This document shows positions 1-8,660 of a stretch of DNA of 64,000 nt, piece by piece. A model generated the notes under the pieces. It did not search any database, was not told the DNA's origin, and was given only the letters and a program-made list of their open reading frames with translations. A program made the position numbers and the translations under genes. The first letter of the stretch is position 1. Every line of letters begins with the position of its first letter. Source of the stretch: Marilutibacter chinensis (lineage in GTDB: Bacteria; Pseudomonadota; Gammaproteobacteria; Xanthomonadales; Xanthomonadaceae); contig NZ_JAKJPO010000001.1 in the NCBI RefSeq assembly GCF_021725675.1, positions 682,001-746,000 of the forward strand. The letters are read 5' to 3'.

Positions 1-1
1 C

Positions 2-154
2 CGCATCTTCGAGATCGCCGAGCGCGACAGCATCCCGACCTACAAGGCCGCCGACCGCATGGCCGAGGAGCGCATCGACATCATGGGCAAGCTGAAGCTG
101 CCGATGGGCCGCACCACCCCGCGCTTCCAGGGACGCATCCGCGGCGGGCATTGA
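2..154 (+). CDS. Glu/Leu/Phe/Val dehydrogenase, C-terminal end (probable leucine dehydrogenase)
   Basis: Only the last 50 codons are inside the window; the gene begins upstream. The visible tail reads RIFEIAERDSIPTYKAADRM followed by AEERI and a basic glycine-rich end. This IPTYKAAD..AEERI pattern is the usual C-terminus of the leucine/valine branch of the amino-acid dehydrogenase family. Family enzymes oxidatively deaminate branched-chain amino acids to the 2-oxo acids with NAD. The position fits: leucine-degradation genes begin 175 bases downstream with isovaleryl-CoA dehydrogenase. The stop codon at 152-154 lies inside a hairpin (151-175). The substrate is inferred from context, because no catalytic residues are in view. 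Confidence 0.7.
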   Translation, partial: RIFEIAERDSIPTYKAADRMAEERIDIMGKLKLPMGRTTPRFQGRIRGGH

Positions 155-267
155 TCTGGGCCTTGTCCAGATCAATCCAAGGTTTGCAATGCAAACCCTG
201 GGCCCGCTGCAGTGCATCCGAATCCCCCGCCGCTGCCGCGGCCGCCCCCCTTCAGCAAAGGGGGGCT
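151..267 (+). repeat. Multi-hairpin intergenic element, unit 1
   Basis: A chain of inverted repeats fills most of the gap between the dehydrogenase stop and liuA. Hairpin 1 has a perfect 9-bp stem (151-159 with 167-175, 7-base loop) and includes the TGA. Hairpin 2 is around 180-198 (AGGTTTGC..GCAAACC). A C-rich and GC-palindromic part follows, ending in a CCCCCC..GGGGGG stem near 245-265. Units with the same order of parts occur at 28251-28495 and, inverted, at 31263-31380. There is no T-run, so it is not a standard terminator. Confidence 0.7.
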
Positions 268-328
268 CCGCCAATCGCCAGATAAAGACGGCGGTGCCCA
301 CACTTTCCACAGGGACTAGGTAGAAGCC

Positions 329-1486
329 ATGCGTCCATTTCCATTAGGCGAAGAGATCGACGCGCTGCGCGAGGCGGTCCGTCGTTTCGCCGAGGCCGAG
401 ATCGCGCCGCGCGCCGAGACCATCGACCACGAGAACGTCTTCCCGCAGGACCTGTGGGCGAAGCTGGGCGAGATGGGCCTGCTGGGCATGACCGTGCCGG
501 GCGAGTTCGGTGGCAGCGGGATGGGCTACCTCGCCCACCTGGTGGCGATGGAGGAGATTTCGCGTGCGTCCGGCTCGGTCGGCCTGAGCTACGGCGCGCA
601 TTCCAACCTTTGCGTCTCCAACCTGTTCGCCAACGGCACGCAGGCGCAGCGCGAGAAGTATCTGCCGAAGCTGTGCAGCGGCGAGTGGAAGGGCGCGCTG
701 GCGATGAGCGAGCCCGGCGCCGGCTCCGACGTGGTCGGCTCGATGTCCTGCCGCGCGGAGCTGAAGGGCGACGTCTGGGTCGCCAACGGCAACAAGATGT
801 GGATCACCAACGGTCCCGAGGCCGACGTGCTGATCGTCTACATGCGCACGGCCAGCCGCGAGCTCGGCTCCAAGTGCATGACCGCCTTCATCGTCGAGCG
901 CGGCATGAAGGGGTTCTCGACCGCGCAGAAGCTCGACAAGCTCGGCATGCGCGGCTCGAACACCTGCGAGCTGGTGTTCGAGAACTGCGAGATCCCGGCC
1001 GGGAACGTGCTCGGCGAGGTCAACAACGGCGTCAAGGTGCTGATGAGCGGCCTCAACACCGAACGGCTGGTACTGAGCGGCGGTCCGCTGGGCCTGATGC
1101 AGGCAGCGCTCGACATCGCCCTGCCCTACGTTCGCGAGCGCCGCCAGTTCGGCCAGGCGATCGGCACGTTCGGGATCATGCAGGCGAAGATCGCCGACAT
1201 GTACACCGCGCTGCAGTCGGCCCGCGCGTTCGCCTACCAGGTCGCGCGCGACTACGACGCCGGCCACAAGAGCCGCATCGATGCCGCCAGCTGCCTGCTG
1301 CATGCGTCCGACGCGGCGGTGCAGGTCGCGCTGGAGGCGATCCAGGCGCTCGGCGGCAACGGCTACATCAACGAGTACCCGACCGGCCGCATCCTGCGCG
1401 ACGCGAAGCTGTACGCGATCGGCGCCGGCACGAACGAGATCCGCCGGATGCTGATCGGCCGCGAGCTGTTCAACGGCAACAGCTAG
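329..1486 (+). CDS. liuA: Isovaleryl-CoA dehydrogenase
   Basis: This 385-residue acyl-CoA dehydrogenase is full length for the family. It oxidises isovaleryl-CoA to 3-methylcrotonyl-CoA with FAD, the first committed step of leucine breakdown after the branched-chain oxo-acid dehydrogenase. Seen in the protein are the acyl-CoA dehydrogenase signature [26 protein letters not shown], and the C-terminal [21 protein letters not shown]. Near the C-terminus the motif is [12 protein letters not shown]. The usual catalytic Glu at this place in medium-chain enzymes is absent, and a Glu lies instead in [13 protein letters not shown] (about residue 245). That arrangement is typical of isovaleryl-CoA dehydrogenases. 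The other Liu enzymes (liuB, liuC, liuD, liuE) are in the same window but separated from it. No strong Shine-Dalgarno site is visible at this ATG. Confidence 0.9.
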   Translation: MRPFPLGEEIDALREAVRRFAEAEIAPRAETIDHENVFPQDLWAKLGEMGLLGMTVPGEFGGSGMGYLAHLVAMEEISRASGSVGLSYGAHSNLCVSNLFANGTQAQREKYLPKLCSGEWKGALAMSEPGAGSDVVGSMSCRAELKGDVWVANGNKMWITNGPEADVLIVYMRTASRELGSKCMTAFIVERGMKGFSTAQKLDKLGMRGSNTCELVFENCEIPAGNVLGEVNNGVKVLMSGLNTERLVLSGGPLGLMQAALDIALPYVRERRQFGQAIGTFGIMQAKIADMYTALQSARAFAYQVARDYDAGHKSRIDAASCLLHASDAAVQVALEAIQALGGNGYINEYPTGRILRDAKLYAIGAGTNEIRRMLIGRELFNGNS

Positions 1487-1525
1487 TCTGCTGTGGCCGG
1501 TCTTCCGGATGCCGGCTCTCGCCGG

Positions 1526-2497
1526 TTACCCGCCGCCGCGCAGCCGGCTGGGGGCGGCGCCGAAACGGACGCGGAATGCACGCGAGAAACTCGACAGTGA
1601 GCGGAAGCCGTTGCGATAGGCCACTTCCGACACCGGCAGGCTGGACAATGCCGGATTGACCAGCATCGCCTTCGCCTTCTGCAGGCGCAGTTCCTTCAGC
1701 CGTTCCATCACCGGCTGTCCGCTGTCATGGAAGAGCTTGTGCAGATAGCGTTCGGAGATGCCACAGCTCCGCGCGATGCCCTCGGCAGTCAGGCCTTCCA
1801 TCGCATGATTCGCGGCGATGAAATCGAGCACACGGCGCTTGTGTGCGGCCACCAGCGAGCGGTCGTCACAACAAGTGCCGGGGGCTCCGCGCAGCATCAA
1901 CGCGACCAGATCGCAGATCTGTCCTTCCAGCAGGCTTGCCTCGCCGGCGCCCAGGTGCTCGGCCACGCGATAGGCATGGCGGAGGTGGTGACCCAGCAGC
2001 TCAGCGCGTGGATTGCTGCCGTCGAGCTCGGCGGCATGGGCCGTGGGCAGGCTCGCCACCCGTTGCTTGAGTAGATGAGTGGGAATCTTCAGGTTGAAGG
2101 TTTCGTAGCGCCCCTGCGGCTGGATGTCGGCCGATACCGCACCGTGCAGAAAATAGATGCGGCCCGGCGTGATTTCGATGCTCTCTCTGTCGATGCGATT
2201 GCGTGATGCGCCTGCCATTGGCAGCGCCACCACATAACAGGGGTCGTCGAAGCGGCTGAGATTGCGTGGCGTACGCCGCAGTCGCAGTCCGTCGATCGCG
2301 AAATGGTTGTAGCGCAGTGCGCCCAGTGCACGGGTGCCAAGCCGGTCCAGCCGCCAGTCCTCGCGATGCGGCAGCATGTCGAGCTCGCCCCACTGGGGAT
2401 CGGCGATGGTCTGCCAGGAGGGCACGCGCGCCACGTCGTACCGCGACGCCGGATAGGGCGCGACCGGAAGGCGCGGCCTGCTTGCAACGATGGACAT
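1526..2497 (-). CDS. AraC-family transcriptional regulator
   Basis: The protein has 323 residues. Its N-terminal part resembles the AraC-binding-like sensor domain (LRYNHFAIDGLRLRR, then GRIYFLHGAVSADIQPQG). The C-terminal 105 residues form a two-helix-turn-helix AraC domain: LTAEGIARSCGISERYLHKL for the first HTH and SEVAYRNGFRSLSSFSRAFR for the second. I chose the ATG at 2497 because GGAG lies about 8 bases upstream; an in-frame start at 2554 would add 19 residues with no such site. It is divergent from the BNR pseudogene and TonB receptor region, and the 61-bp block shared by those two upstream regions is a natural candidate target. The effector is unknown. Confidence 0.85.
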   Translation of the reverse strand: MSIVASRPRLPVAPYPASRYDVARVPSWQTIADPQWGELDMLPHREDWRLDRLGTRALGALRYNHFAIDGLRLRRTPRNLSRFDDPCYVVALPMAGASRNRIDRESIEITPGRIYFLHGAVSADIQPQGRYETFNLKIPTHLLKQRVASLPTAHAAELDGSNPRAELLGHHLRHAYRVAEHLGAGEASLLEGQICDLVALMLRGAPGTCCDDRSLVAAHKRRVLDFIAANHAMEGLTAEGIARSCGISERYLHKLFHDSGQPVMERLKELRLQKAKAMLVNPALSSLPVSEVAYRNGFRSLSSFSRAFRVRFGAAPSRLRGGG

Positions 2498-2583
2498 CTT
2501 CACGCTCCGGGTCGGACATCGGACGCCCCGATCATAGGGACAATATCGCCCCACGCACGCTGCGCTGCGCCACCGGCGGCGCA

Positions 2584-2644
2584 GCTGCGGTCAAGCGAAC
2601 GTGCGCCGACGGCGAAGCCGTACCCGGTTCGGCTGGCCATAACG
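2584..2644 (+). promoter_or_regulatory. Upstream block A, shared with block B at 3520-3580
   Basis: This 61-bp stretch aligns without gaps to 3520-3580 with 44 of 61 identical bases by my count. Shared cores are GCTGCGGTCAA, ACGTGCG, ACGGnGAA and CTGGCnATAACG. It lies 24 bases before the ATG of the BNR pseudogene. The end of the block carries CATAAC, a possible -10 element. It is probably a regulator-responsive promoter, perhaps for the AraC protein encoded next door; that link is inference. Confidence 0.5.
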
Positions 2645-2667
2645 ATGCCATCGCGGAGTAGAAGCCC

Positions 2668-3436
2668 ATGGGAGCCCGAACCTTCACGACTATCGCTGCC
2701 GTTCTGTTGCTGCCGGTCTCGCCCCTTCCGGCCCGATCCGTTCGGAGCTCGTGCCGGGCATGACCATCACGCCCGACGTCACCTACCCACTCTTTTTCAC
2801 CAGCCCCAGGGCAAGCTCCAGTTCGTGTTCCAGCTGGGCGGTTCGGGCAGCGGCGACTGGCATTTCTACGAGTACGGCGCCACCGGCTGGAAATATGTCG
2901 GCATGCTCTTTTCCCGGCTGGGCAGCTACGCCGGCAAGGGCCGTCGGTGCGCCTATCCCAACCCGTTCCGCTACGACCGGAACGGCCGCCTGCACGTCAC
3001 CTGGAGTTGGCGCGAGGACGGCACCGGCCTCAACGGCAACCATGACCTCGGTTACGCCTACGCCACCGCCCATACCGCGCTGACCAACGCGGCCAACAGC
3101 CACTCCGGTGGCACCATCGTCAGGACCGGCACGTTGCGCGCTCACGCCGACGGCATGCTCGGCGCGGGCGACGTGATCGTCGTCGACACCGCCACCCTGC
3201 AGCTCTCGCATGGCACCTCACACGACTACCTCGCGGACGACGCGATTCTGGTCGCCGATGCCACGGCCTCCGAGGACCTTGCGTTCACGGGCACCGGCAC
3301 CGTAGGTGCGCTCTCGCTGAACGGTGGCGCCAGCTTCGTCGCCCCCGGCTCATGGGGCGCGCTCGGCTCCGATGCGGTCAATGCCTCCGCCCGCTTCGCC
3401 GGCACCGGTCTGCTGCGGGTCCTCGGGGGAGAGTAG
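2668..3436 (+). pseudogene. Remnant of a secreted BNR-repeat protein with autotransporter-type C-terminal domain
   Basis: Three reading frames must be joined to read this gene. Frame one from ATG 2668 gives a signal peptide (MGARTFTTIAAVLLLPVSPL). A second frame, from about 2730, gives SELVPGMTITPDVTYPLFFTSP. A third, from about 2805, gives QGKLQFVFQLGGSGSGDWHF, then YPNPFRYDRNGRLHVTWSWR and NHDLGYAY, typical of BNR-4 type putative glycan-active proteins. The second shift falls in a run of four Cs (2804-2807), where one extra C would restore TSPQGK. Shortly after NHDLGYAY the text becomes GGTIVRTGTLRAHADGMLGA, an autotransporter-associated beta-strand repeat. The rest of the BNR domain is therefore missing. 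Signal peptide, frameshifts and internal loss point to a decayed gene. It lies between the AraC gene and the TonB receptor. Confidence 0.75.
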
Positions 3437-3519
3437 ACGACTTGCGCGGTGAACGGCCTCGGCCTGCGCCCGGCAGCCCCACCGCCCCTGGCATCCAGCG
3501 CAACGCCACGGGCTGTACG

Positions 3520-3580
3520 GCTGCGGTCAACCAGACGTGCGTCTACGGTGAAACGACGCACGGCCGAGCTGGCTATAACG
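3520..3580 (+). promoter_or_regulatory. Promoter block B of the TonB-dependent receptor, with inverted repeat
   Basis: This is the partner of block A. It contains a perfect 7-bp inverted repeat, GTGCGTC (3537-3543) and GACGCAC (3555-3561), with an 11-bp spacer. A good -10 hexamer TATAAC follows at 3574-3579. The region 16-18 bases upstream of the -10 has no -35 match, and the inverted repeat occupies it. That suggests an activator- or repressor-controlled promoter. The inverted repeat is not conserved in block A. Confidence 0.5.
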
Positions 3581-3608
3581 GTGTCATTGCAACGTACTGG
3601 GAGATTGC

Positions 3609-5873
3609 ATGCGCAAGAACTGTCTGGCGGCGGCCATCGGGGCCGGCCTGGCGATGTCGCCCGGCACCGCGGCGTGGGCGCAACAGGCCGGCGCGGATAT
3701 GCCGGCAGCCAAGGTGCCGGCCGCGACCGAAGCGGCAACCACGCTCGATGCGCTCACCGTCACCGCGCGGCGCCGCGCCGAATCGGTGCAGGACGTGCCG
3801 GTCGCGGTCAGCGCGTTCGGCGCCGACCAGCTCGAGGACCTGCAGGCCGACAACCTGTCCGGACTGCAGGGCGCGGTGCCCAACCTCAACGTCGCCCAGG
3901 GCCGCGGCAGCGCCTCGTCGGCCAACGTGTTCATCCGCGGCATCGGCCAGCCCGACGCCCTGCCCAGTTTCGATCCGGGCGTGGGTATCTATGTCGACGA
4001 CGTCTACTACTCCCGCATCCAGGGCGCGCTGTTCAACCTGTTCGATATCGAGCGCATCGAGGTGCTGCGCGGGCCACAGGGCACCCTGTACGGCAAGAAC
4101 TCGACCGGTGGCGCGATCAAGCTGGTCACCCGCGAGCCGGGAGACAGCACGACCGGGATGGTCGAAGCGGCATTCGGCGACCACGGCCGTGCCGACTTCC
4201 GCGGGTACGCCGCGACGCCGCTGAGCGACACCGTCGGCGTCAGTGCCGCGCTGATTTCCAGCCATAACGACGGATACGTCCGCGACGACTCCGGCCGCCA
4301 TTACAACGACGACAGCACCGGTGCCGGCCGCGTCAAGCTGTCGCTGCGTCCGGGCGATGCGTTCACCGCGACCCTCGCCGTCGACTACACCCGGCAGAAC
4401 AACGCGCTGACGCTGGGCAATCCGGAAGCGCCGCTGTTCCGGGTCGACCTGGCCACCGGCGGCAGCGATCTGTTGTTCGTACCGTCATCGGGTGATTACG
4501 ACTTCGTCAGCAACACCTCGATCGACGCCGGCCGCGGCCAGCACCTGGTCCACCAGGGCATCAGCGCGACGCTGTCCTACGCGCTCAACGAGGCCTGGCT
4601 GCTGAAGAGCATCAGTGCCTACCGCGACCTCGACCTGGCCTACTACATCGACATCGATGCCTCACCGTTCCGGCTGGGCGACACCTACGCGACGCTGGAT
4701 CAGGACCAGCTCAGCCAGGAGCTGCAGCTGCAATACGACAACGGTCGCAACATCCGCGCCGTCTACGGCCTGTACTGGCTGCAGGAGGAATACGACGGTC
4801 ACCAGGACGTGGTCAGCGACGACGTGCTGCGCTTCGGTCCGATGCCGGTCGCCTACCGCACCCTCAGCGACGACCGGCAGAAGGCGACCAGCAGCGCCGC
4901 GTTCGGCCAGGTGTCGTGGGAGTTCATACCGGGTTGGACGCTCGGCGCCGGCCTGCGCTACAGCCACGAACGCAAGGACTACCGGCGCGTCAACGCGGCG
5001 ATCACCAGCCTGCCGCCGCTCGACAGCCGCTTCAGCTTCACCGGCAGCCGGAGCTGGACCGCCTGGACGCCCTCGCTGAGCCTGAGCAAGGCCTTCGGCG
5101 ACAACGTGATGGCGTACGCGTCGGCCAACCGCGGTTTCAAGTCCGGCGGCTTCAACGGCCGCGCCAGCCGCGACGCCGAGACGCGCCCGTTCGATCCCGA
5201 ATACGTATGGACCTACGAGCTGGGGCTGAAGTCGACCAGCCGCAACGGTCGCCTGCGCGGCAACATCACCGCGTTCCACAGCGACTATCGCGACTTCCAG
5301 GCGCGCGTGGCCGATGTGGCCGATCCCGGTTCGCCGGTTCCGAGCTTCGTGTTTCCGGTGCTCAACGCGGCGGAAATGAGTATCGACGGCGTCGAACTGG
5401 AAGGTACGGCGCTGCTGGGCGAAGGCACCCGGCTGTCGGCGCAGGTCGGCTGGATGGATGCACGCTATGAGTCGTTCGACGACCCGCGTACCGTGCTCGA
5501 TCCGAATCTGGCGAACCTGCACGATCACGTCCCGTTCTCGCCACGCTGGACCGCGCAGCTGGCGCTCAGCCAGAGTTTCGGGCTCGGCAACGGCAGCACC
5601 CTCACGGTCGGCGGCGACGTCTCCTATCGCGACGACACCTGGCTGAGCGTCGACAACCGCGCGACGCTGCGGCAGCCGGCCTACACCCTGGTCGGCCTGT
5701 TCGCGAGCTGGGACTCGGCCGACTTGCGCTGGCAGTTGCGCGCCGGCGTACGCAACCTCACCGACGAGGTCTACAAGACCGACGCCCAGGAATTCTCCAG
5801 CGTCGCCAACGTGCAGACCGCCTACTACGGCTGGCCGCGCAACTACTCGGTCTCGCTGCGCTACAGCTTCTGA
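3609..5873 (+). CDS. TonB-dependent outer-membrane receptor
   Basis: The protein has 754 residues. A signal peptide (MRKNCLAAAIGAGLAMSPGT..AWA) is followed by a TonB-box-like segment LDALTVTARRRAESVQDVPV. The plug domain follows with VFIRGIGQPDALPSFDPGVG, IERIEVLRGPQGTLYGKNST and GGAIKLVTREP. The 22-strand barrel ends in NYSVSLRYSF, with the terminal Phe expected of outer-membrane proteins. It would import a substrate across the outer membrane using TonB-ExbBD. There is no N-terminal signalling extension, so it is not a transducer. GGGAGA upstream of the ATG supports the start. The neighbouring alpha/beta hydrolase begins 11 bases after the stop, so the two are probably co-transcribed. The substrate cannot be told from sequence; the decayed BNR neighbour hints at a glycan, but this receptor type also serves other ligands. 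Confidence 0.9.
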   Translation: MRKNCLAAAIGAGLAMSPGTAAWAQQAGADMPAAKVPAATEAATTLDALTVTARRRAESVQDVPVAVSAFGADQLEDLQADNLSGLQGAVPNLNVAQGRGSASSANVFIRGIGQPDALPSFDPGVGIYVDDVYYSRIQGALFNLFDIERIEVLRGPQGTLYGKNSTGGAIKLVTREPGDSTTGMVEAAFGDHGRADFRGYAATPLSDTVGVSAALISSHNDGYVRDDSGRHYNDDSTGAGRVKLSLRPGDAFTATLAVDYTRQNNALTLGNPEAPLFRVDLATGGSDLLFVPSSGDYDFVSNTSIDAGRGQHLVHQGISATLSYALNEAWLLKSISAYRDLDLAYYIDIDASPFRLGDTYATLDQDQLSQELQLQYDNGRNIRAVYGLYWLQEEYDGHQDVVSDDVLRFGPMPVAYRTLSDDRQKATSSAAFGQVSWEFIPGWTLGAGLRYSHERKDYRRVNAAITSLPPLDSRFSFTGSRSWTAWTPSLSLSKAFGDNVMAYASANRGFKSGGFNGRASRDAETRPFDPEYVWTYELGLKSTSRNGRLRGNITAFHSDYRDFQARVADVADPGSPVPSFVFPVLNAAEMSIDGVELEGTALLGEGTRLSAQVGWMDARYESFDDPRTVLDPNLANLHDHVPFSPRWTAQLALSQSFGLGNGSTLTVGGDVSYRDDTWLSVDNRATLRQPAYTLVGLFASWDSADLRWQLRAGVRNLTDEVYKTDAQEFSSVANVQTAYYGWPRNYSVSLRYSF

Positions 5874-5884
5874 CGGCAACGAAA

Positions 5885-6751
5885 ATGGACACCATGACCC
5901 TCGACTACACCGAGCACCACTGCCGCGCCGCCGATGGGCTGACGCTGTACTGCCGCGACTACCCGGGGCCCAGGACGTCGCCGCCGATGGCCGTCGTGTG
6001 CCTGCCCGGACTGACCCGCAACTGCCGTGACTTCGAGGCCCTGGCGCGGCGACTGGCGGTGCGCTGGCGCGTGATCACCCCGGACCTGCGCGGCCGCGGC
6101 CGCTCGGACCGCGACCCCGACTGGAGCCACTACCAGCCGCAGGTCTACGCCACCGATGTGCTGGGACTGATCGACGCACTGCACCCCGGACCGGTGGCCC
6201 TGGTCGGTACCTCGTTGGGCGGGCTGGTCGGCATGCTGATCGCGGCGGCCCGGCCCGGGCGGCTGGCCGGACTGGTGCTGAACGACATCGGCCCCGAGGT
6301 CGCCCCCGAAGGCGTGGCGCGGATCCGCAGCTACGTCGGCCAGAACGCCGCCGTACGCGATTGGGACGAAGCTGTGGCGCAAACGCGGCTGAGCTACGGG
6401 GTGGCCTATCCCGATTTCGACGACGCGCAATGGCAGGCCTTCACCCGGCTCGGCTATCGCGAGGATGCGCAGGGCATCCCGCAACCGGATTACGACCCCG
6501 AGATCCGCCGCGCCGCGCAGGGCGACAGCGCCGCATTGTCATTGTGGCCGCTGTTCCCCGCGCTGGCGGCAACACCGATGCTGGTGGTGCGCGGCGAGCA
6601 CTCCGACATCCTCGCGCCGGCGACGCTGGAGCGCATGCAGGCCGATCACCCGCGCCTGCAGTCGGTCACCATCGCACAGCGCGGGCATGCGCCGACCCTG
6701 GACGAGCCCGGCAGCGTGGAGGCCATCGAGTCGTTTCTTGCCGGTCTGTGA
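5885..6751 (+). CDS. Alpha/beta hydrolase
   Basis: This 288-residue protein has the alpha/beta hydrolase fold. It shows the oxyanion-side motif CLPGLTRNCRDFE, the arginine-rich TPDLRGRGRSDRD, the nucleophile elbow VGTSLGGLVG (Ser), an acid in VVRGEHSDILAP, and the catalytic His in QRGHAPTLDEP. No signal peptide is visible, so it is probably cytoplasmic. It lies 11 bases downstream of the TonB receptor stop and may act on the imported compound, for example on an ester or lactone. ATGs at 5885 and 5894 are both possible; neither has a strong ribosome site. The exact reaction is unknown. Confidence 0.85.
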   Translation: MDTMTLDYTEHHCRAADGLTLYCRDYPGPRTSPPMAVVCLPGLTRNCRDFEALARRLAVRWRVITPDLRGRGRSDRDPDWSHYQPQVYATDVLGLIDALHPGPVALVGTSLGGLVGMLIAAARPGRLAGLVLNDIGPEVAPEGVARIRSYVGQNAAVRDWDEAVAQTRLSYGVAYPDFDDAQWQAFTRLGYREDAQGIPQPDYDPEIRRAAQGDSAALSLWPLFPALAATPMLVVRGEHSDILAPATLERMQADHPRLQSVTIAQRGHAPTLDEPGSVEAIESFLAGL

Positions 6752-6838
6752 TGCTTCGCTTTGCCTGCGGAGCGGTGCCGCGACCCGCGACCCGCGGCCC
6801 TGCAGACATGGGCGGGATCGGCCCGATTCGCCCGACGT

Positions 6839-6868
6839 TTGCCGCACTGCGGCATCGCGGCCCATAAT
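6839..6868 (+). promoter_or_regulatory. Candidate sigma-70 promoter of the thiolase gene
   Basis: TTGCCG (6839-6844) and CATAAT (6863-6868) are separated by 18 bases. Transcription would begin about 40 bases before the ATG at 6917. The -10 matches consensus in five of six positions. This is the only promoter-like pair I see in the gap 6752-6916. Confidence 0.45.
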
Positions 6869-6916
6869 CGAGAATTCCCGACCCCCACGGTCGTACCGTC
6901 TGTGCAGGAGTTCTCC

Positions 6917-8092
6917 ATGAGCGACGTCGTCATCGTCGGTGCCAAGCGCACCGCCATCGGTTCCTTCCTCGGCCAGTTCACCGGCACGCCCACGCCGGTG
7001 CTCGGCAGCGCGGTCATCACCGGCGCGCTGGAGCAGGCCGGTGTCGCCGCCGACCAGGTCGACGAGGTGATCATGGGCTGCGTGCTGCCGGCCGGCCTCG
7101 GCCAGGCGCCGGCCCGCCAGGCCGCGCTCGGCGCCGGTCTGCCTGCCGCGGTCGGCTGCACCACGATCAACAAGGTCTGCGGCTCGGGCATGAAGGCGGT
7201 GATGTTCGGCCACGACCTGATCAAGGCCGGCTCGGCCAGCGTGATCGTCGCCGGCGGCATGGAGTCGATGACCAACGCGCCGCACCTGCTCAACGGCTCG
7301 CGCACCGGCATCCGCTACGGCAGCGCCGACTTCCTCGACCACATGGCGTGGGACGGCCTGACCAATCCGTACGACGGCAAGGCGATGGGCGTGTTCGGCG
7401 ATGCCACCTGCGCCGAGTACGGCCTCGATCGCGAGGCGCTCGACGCGTACTCGGCCGAGAGCGCACGCCGTGCGCAGCAGGCGCAGGCCGAGGGCGTGTT
7501 CAAGGACGAGATCGTTCCGGTCACGGTCAAGACCCGCAAGGGCGAAGTCGTGGTCGACAGCGACGAGGAGCCGGCCAAGATCGACACCGGCAAGATTCCG
7601 ACCCTGCGCGCCGCATTCGGCAAGGACGGCGTGCTGACCGCCGCATCCTCTTCGAAGATCTCCGACGGCGCCGCCGCGACCGTGCTGATGAGTGCCGACG
7701 AGGCGGGCAGGCGCGGCCTGAAGCCGATCGCGCGCATCGTTGCCCACGCCACCCATTCGCAGGCGCCGGAACGGTTCACCACCGCTCCGGTCAAGGCGAT
7801 CGCCAACGTGCTCGAAAAGGCCGGCTGGCAGGTCGGGGACGTCGACGTGTTCGAGGTCAACGAGGCATTCGCCTGCGTGGCGATGGCGCCGATCAGGGAT
7901 CTCGGCATCCCGCACGAGAAGTTGAACGTCCATGGCGGCGCACTCGCCCTGGGTCATCCGATCGGCGCCAGCGGCGCCCGCCTGATCGTCACCCTGCTCA
8001 ACGCCCTGAAGGTCCGTGGCGGCAAGCGCGGCGTCGCATCGCTGTGCATCGGCGGCGGCGAAGCGACCGCGATCGCGATCGAACTGGCCTGA
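6917..8092 (+). CDS. Acetyl-CoA C-acyltransferase (thiolase)
   Basis: The protein has 391 residues, normal for a biosynthetic/degradative type II thiolase. The start at 6917 has CAGGAG eight bases upstream and gives MSDVVIVGAKRTAIGSFLGQ, the usual N-terminus; a longer frame from 6761 has no such support. Active-site residues are visible: nucleophile Cys88 in KVCGSGMKAVM, NEAFACVAMAP, the His in GGALALGHPIGASGARL, and the second Cys (about 377) in SLCIGGGEA. It would split acetoacetyl-CoA to two acetyl-CoA, the last step after HMG-CoA lyase and acetoacetate activation in leucine breakdown, or run in reverse. It lies between liuA and liuB, which supports the catabolic role. Confidence 0.9.
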   Translation: MSDVVIVGAKRTAIGSFLGQFTGTPTPVLGSAVITGALEQAGVAADQVDEVIMGCVLPAGLGQAPARQAALGAGLPAAVGCTTINKVCGSGMKAVMFGHDLIKAGSASVIVAGGMESMTNAPHLLNGSRTGIRYGSADFLDHMAWDGLTNPYDGKAMGVFGDATCAEYGLDREALDAYSAESARRAQQAQAEGVFKDEIVPVTVKTRKGEVVVDSDEEPAKIDTGKIPTLRAAFGKDGVLTAASSSKISDGAAATVLMSADEAGRRGLKPIARIVAHATHSQAPERFTTAPVKAIANVLEKAGWQVGDVDVFEVNEAFACVAMAPIRDLGIPHEKLNVHGGALALGHPIGASGARLIVTLLNALKVRGGKRGVASLCIGGGEATAIAIELA

Positions 8093-8186
8093 CCGGCGGA
8101 GAACGGCAGGCGCGAAAAACGCCCTCCGTACCGTGGGTTACGGACACGGATAACCGCCTGTTAACATGCCCCGGTAAGATAGATGA

Positions 8187-8217
8187 ACAAGCCGCTTGAC
8201 ACGCGTCACCGGCTTGT
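8187..8217 (+). promoter_or_regulatory. Inverted repeat with TTGACA upstream of the first Ala-rich lipoprotein
   Basis: An 8-bp perfect inverted repeat, ACAAGCCG (8187-8194) and CGGCTTGT (8210-8217), brackets a TTGACA hexamer (8196-8201). The text TTGACACGCGTC here recurs as TTGACACGAGTC at 8725-8736 before the second lipoprotein. No convincing -10 lies at 17 bases; TGTTAT (8223-8228) is 21 bases away. It could be a promoter with an operator, or a binding site alone. Confidence 0.4.
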
Positions 8218-8277
8218 CATCATGTTATCGGCGCGCAGTTGCGCGTTGCCAAACCAAATCGACGAGGATTCCGAATC

Positions 8278-8634
8278 ATGACCATGAACAAGGCGCTGCT
8301 CGCCCTGGCCCTGGGCTTTGCCCTGGCTGCATGCACCAATCAGCAGCAGGCTCAGGACGCTGCTGCCGACGCTTCCGAGGCTGCCACCGAAGCCGCCGAC
8401 GCTGCCACCGCCGCTGCCGAAGCCGGCACCGACGCGGCTGCTGACGCTGCCCAGGCTGCTGCCGACGAGGCCGCTGCCGCTGCCGACGCCGCCGCCACCT
8501 CGGCCGACGCCGCTGTGGACGCGACCACCGACGCCGCCGCCGACGCGGCTGCCGAGATGGCCGAACAGGCTGCCGACACGGCCGAAGCCGCTGCCGACGA
8601 TGCCGAGGCTGCTGCCGAAGAAGTCAAGCAGTAA
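8278..8634 (+). CDS. Alanine-rich lipoprotein, copy 1
   Basis: This 118-residue protein starts with a lipoprotein signal (ALGFALAAC, lipidated Cys at about residue 19). The mature part is low-complexity: about half of it is Ala (52 of 99 residues by my count), and most of the rest is Asp, Glu and Thr in AADAA/AAEAA units. It should be one long amphipathic helix or coiled coil ending in EEVKQ. The family is unknown to me. By analogy with other small helical lipoproteins it may sit in the outer membrane, but I see no C-terminal Lys/Arg anchor like that of Lpp. A second ATG two codons on is possible. A paralogue follows 191 bases downstream, each with its own terminator, so they are separate transcription units. 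Confidence 0.75.
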   Translation: MTMNKALLALALGFALAACTNQQQAQDAAADASEAATEAADAATAAAEAGTDAAADAAQAAADEAAAAADAAATSADAAVDATTDAAADAAAEMAEQAADTAEAAADDAEAAAEEVKQ

Positions 8635-8660
8635 TCTGCCGCTTCAAGCTGTATCCGAAA

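Noticed and set aside
151-175. The hairpin at the dehydrogenase stop as a Rho-independent terminator
   Set aside because: It has a good stem but no T-run follows; it is part of the multi-hairpin element.
2303-3436. A single 377-codon frame covering the BNR region as an intact gene
   Set aside because: Its first half is a shadow of the AraC region. The signal peptide and the first BNR residues are in other frames, so a pseudogene is the better reading.
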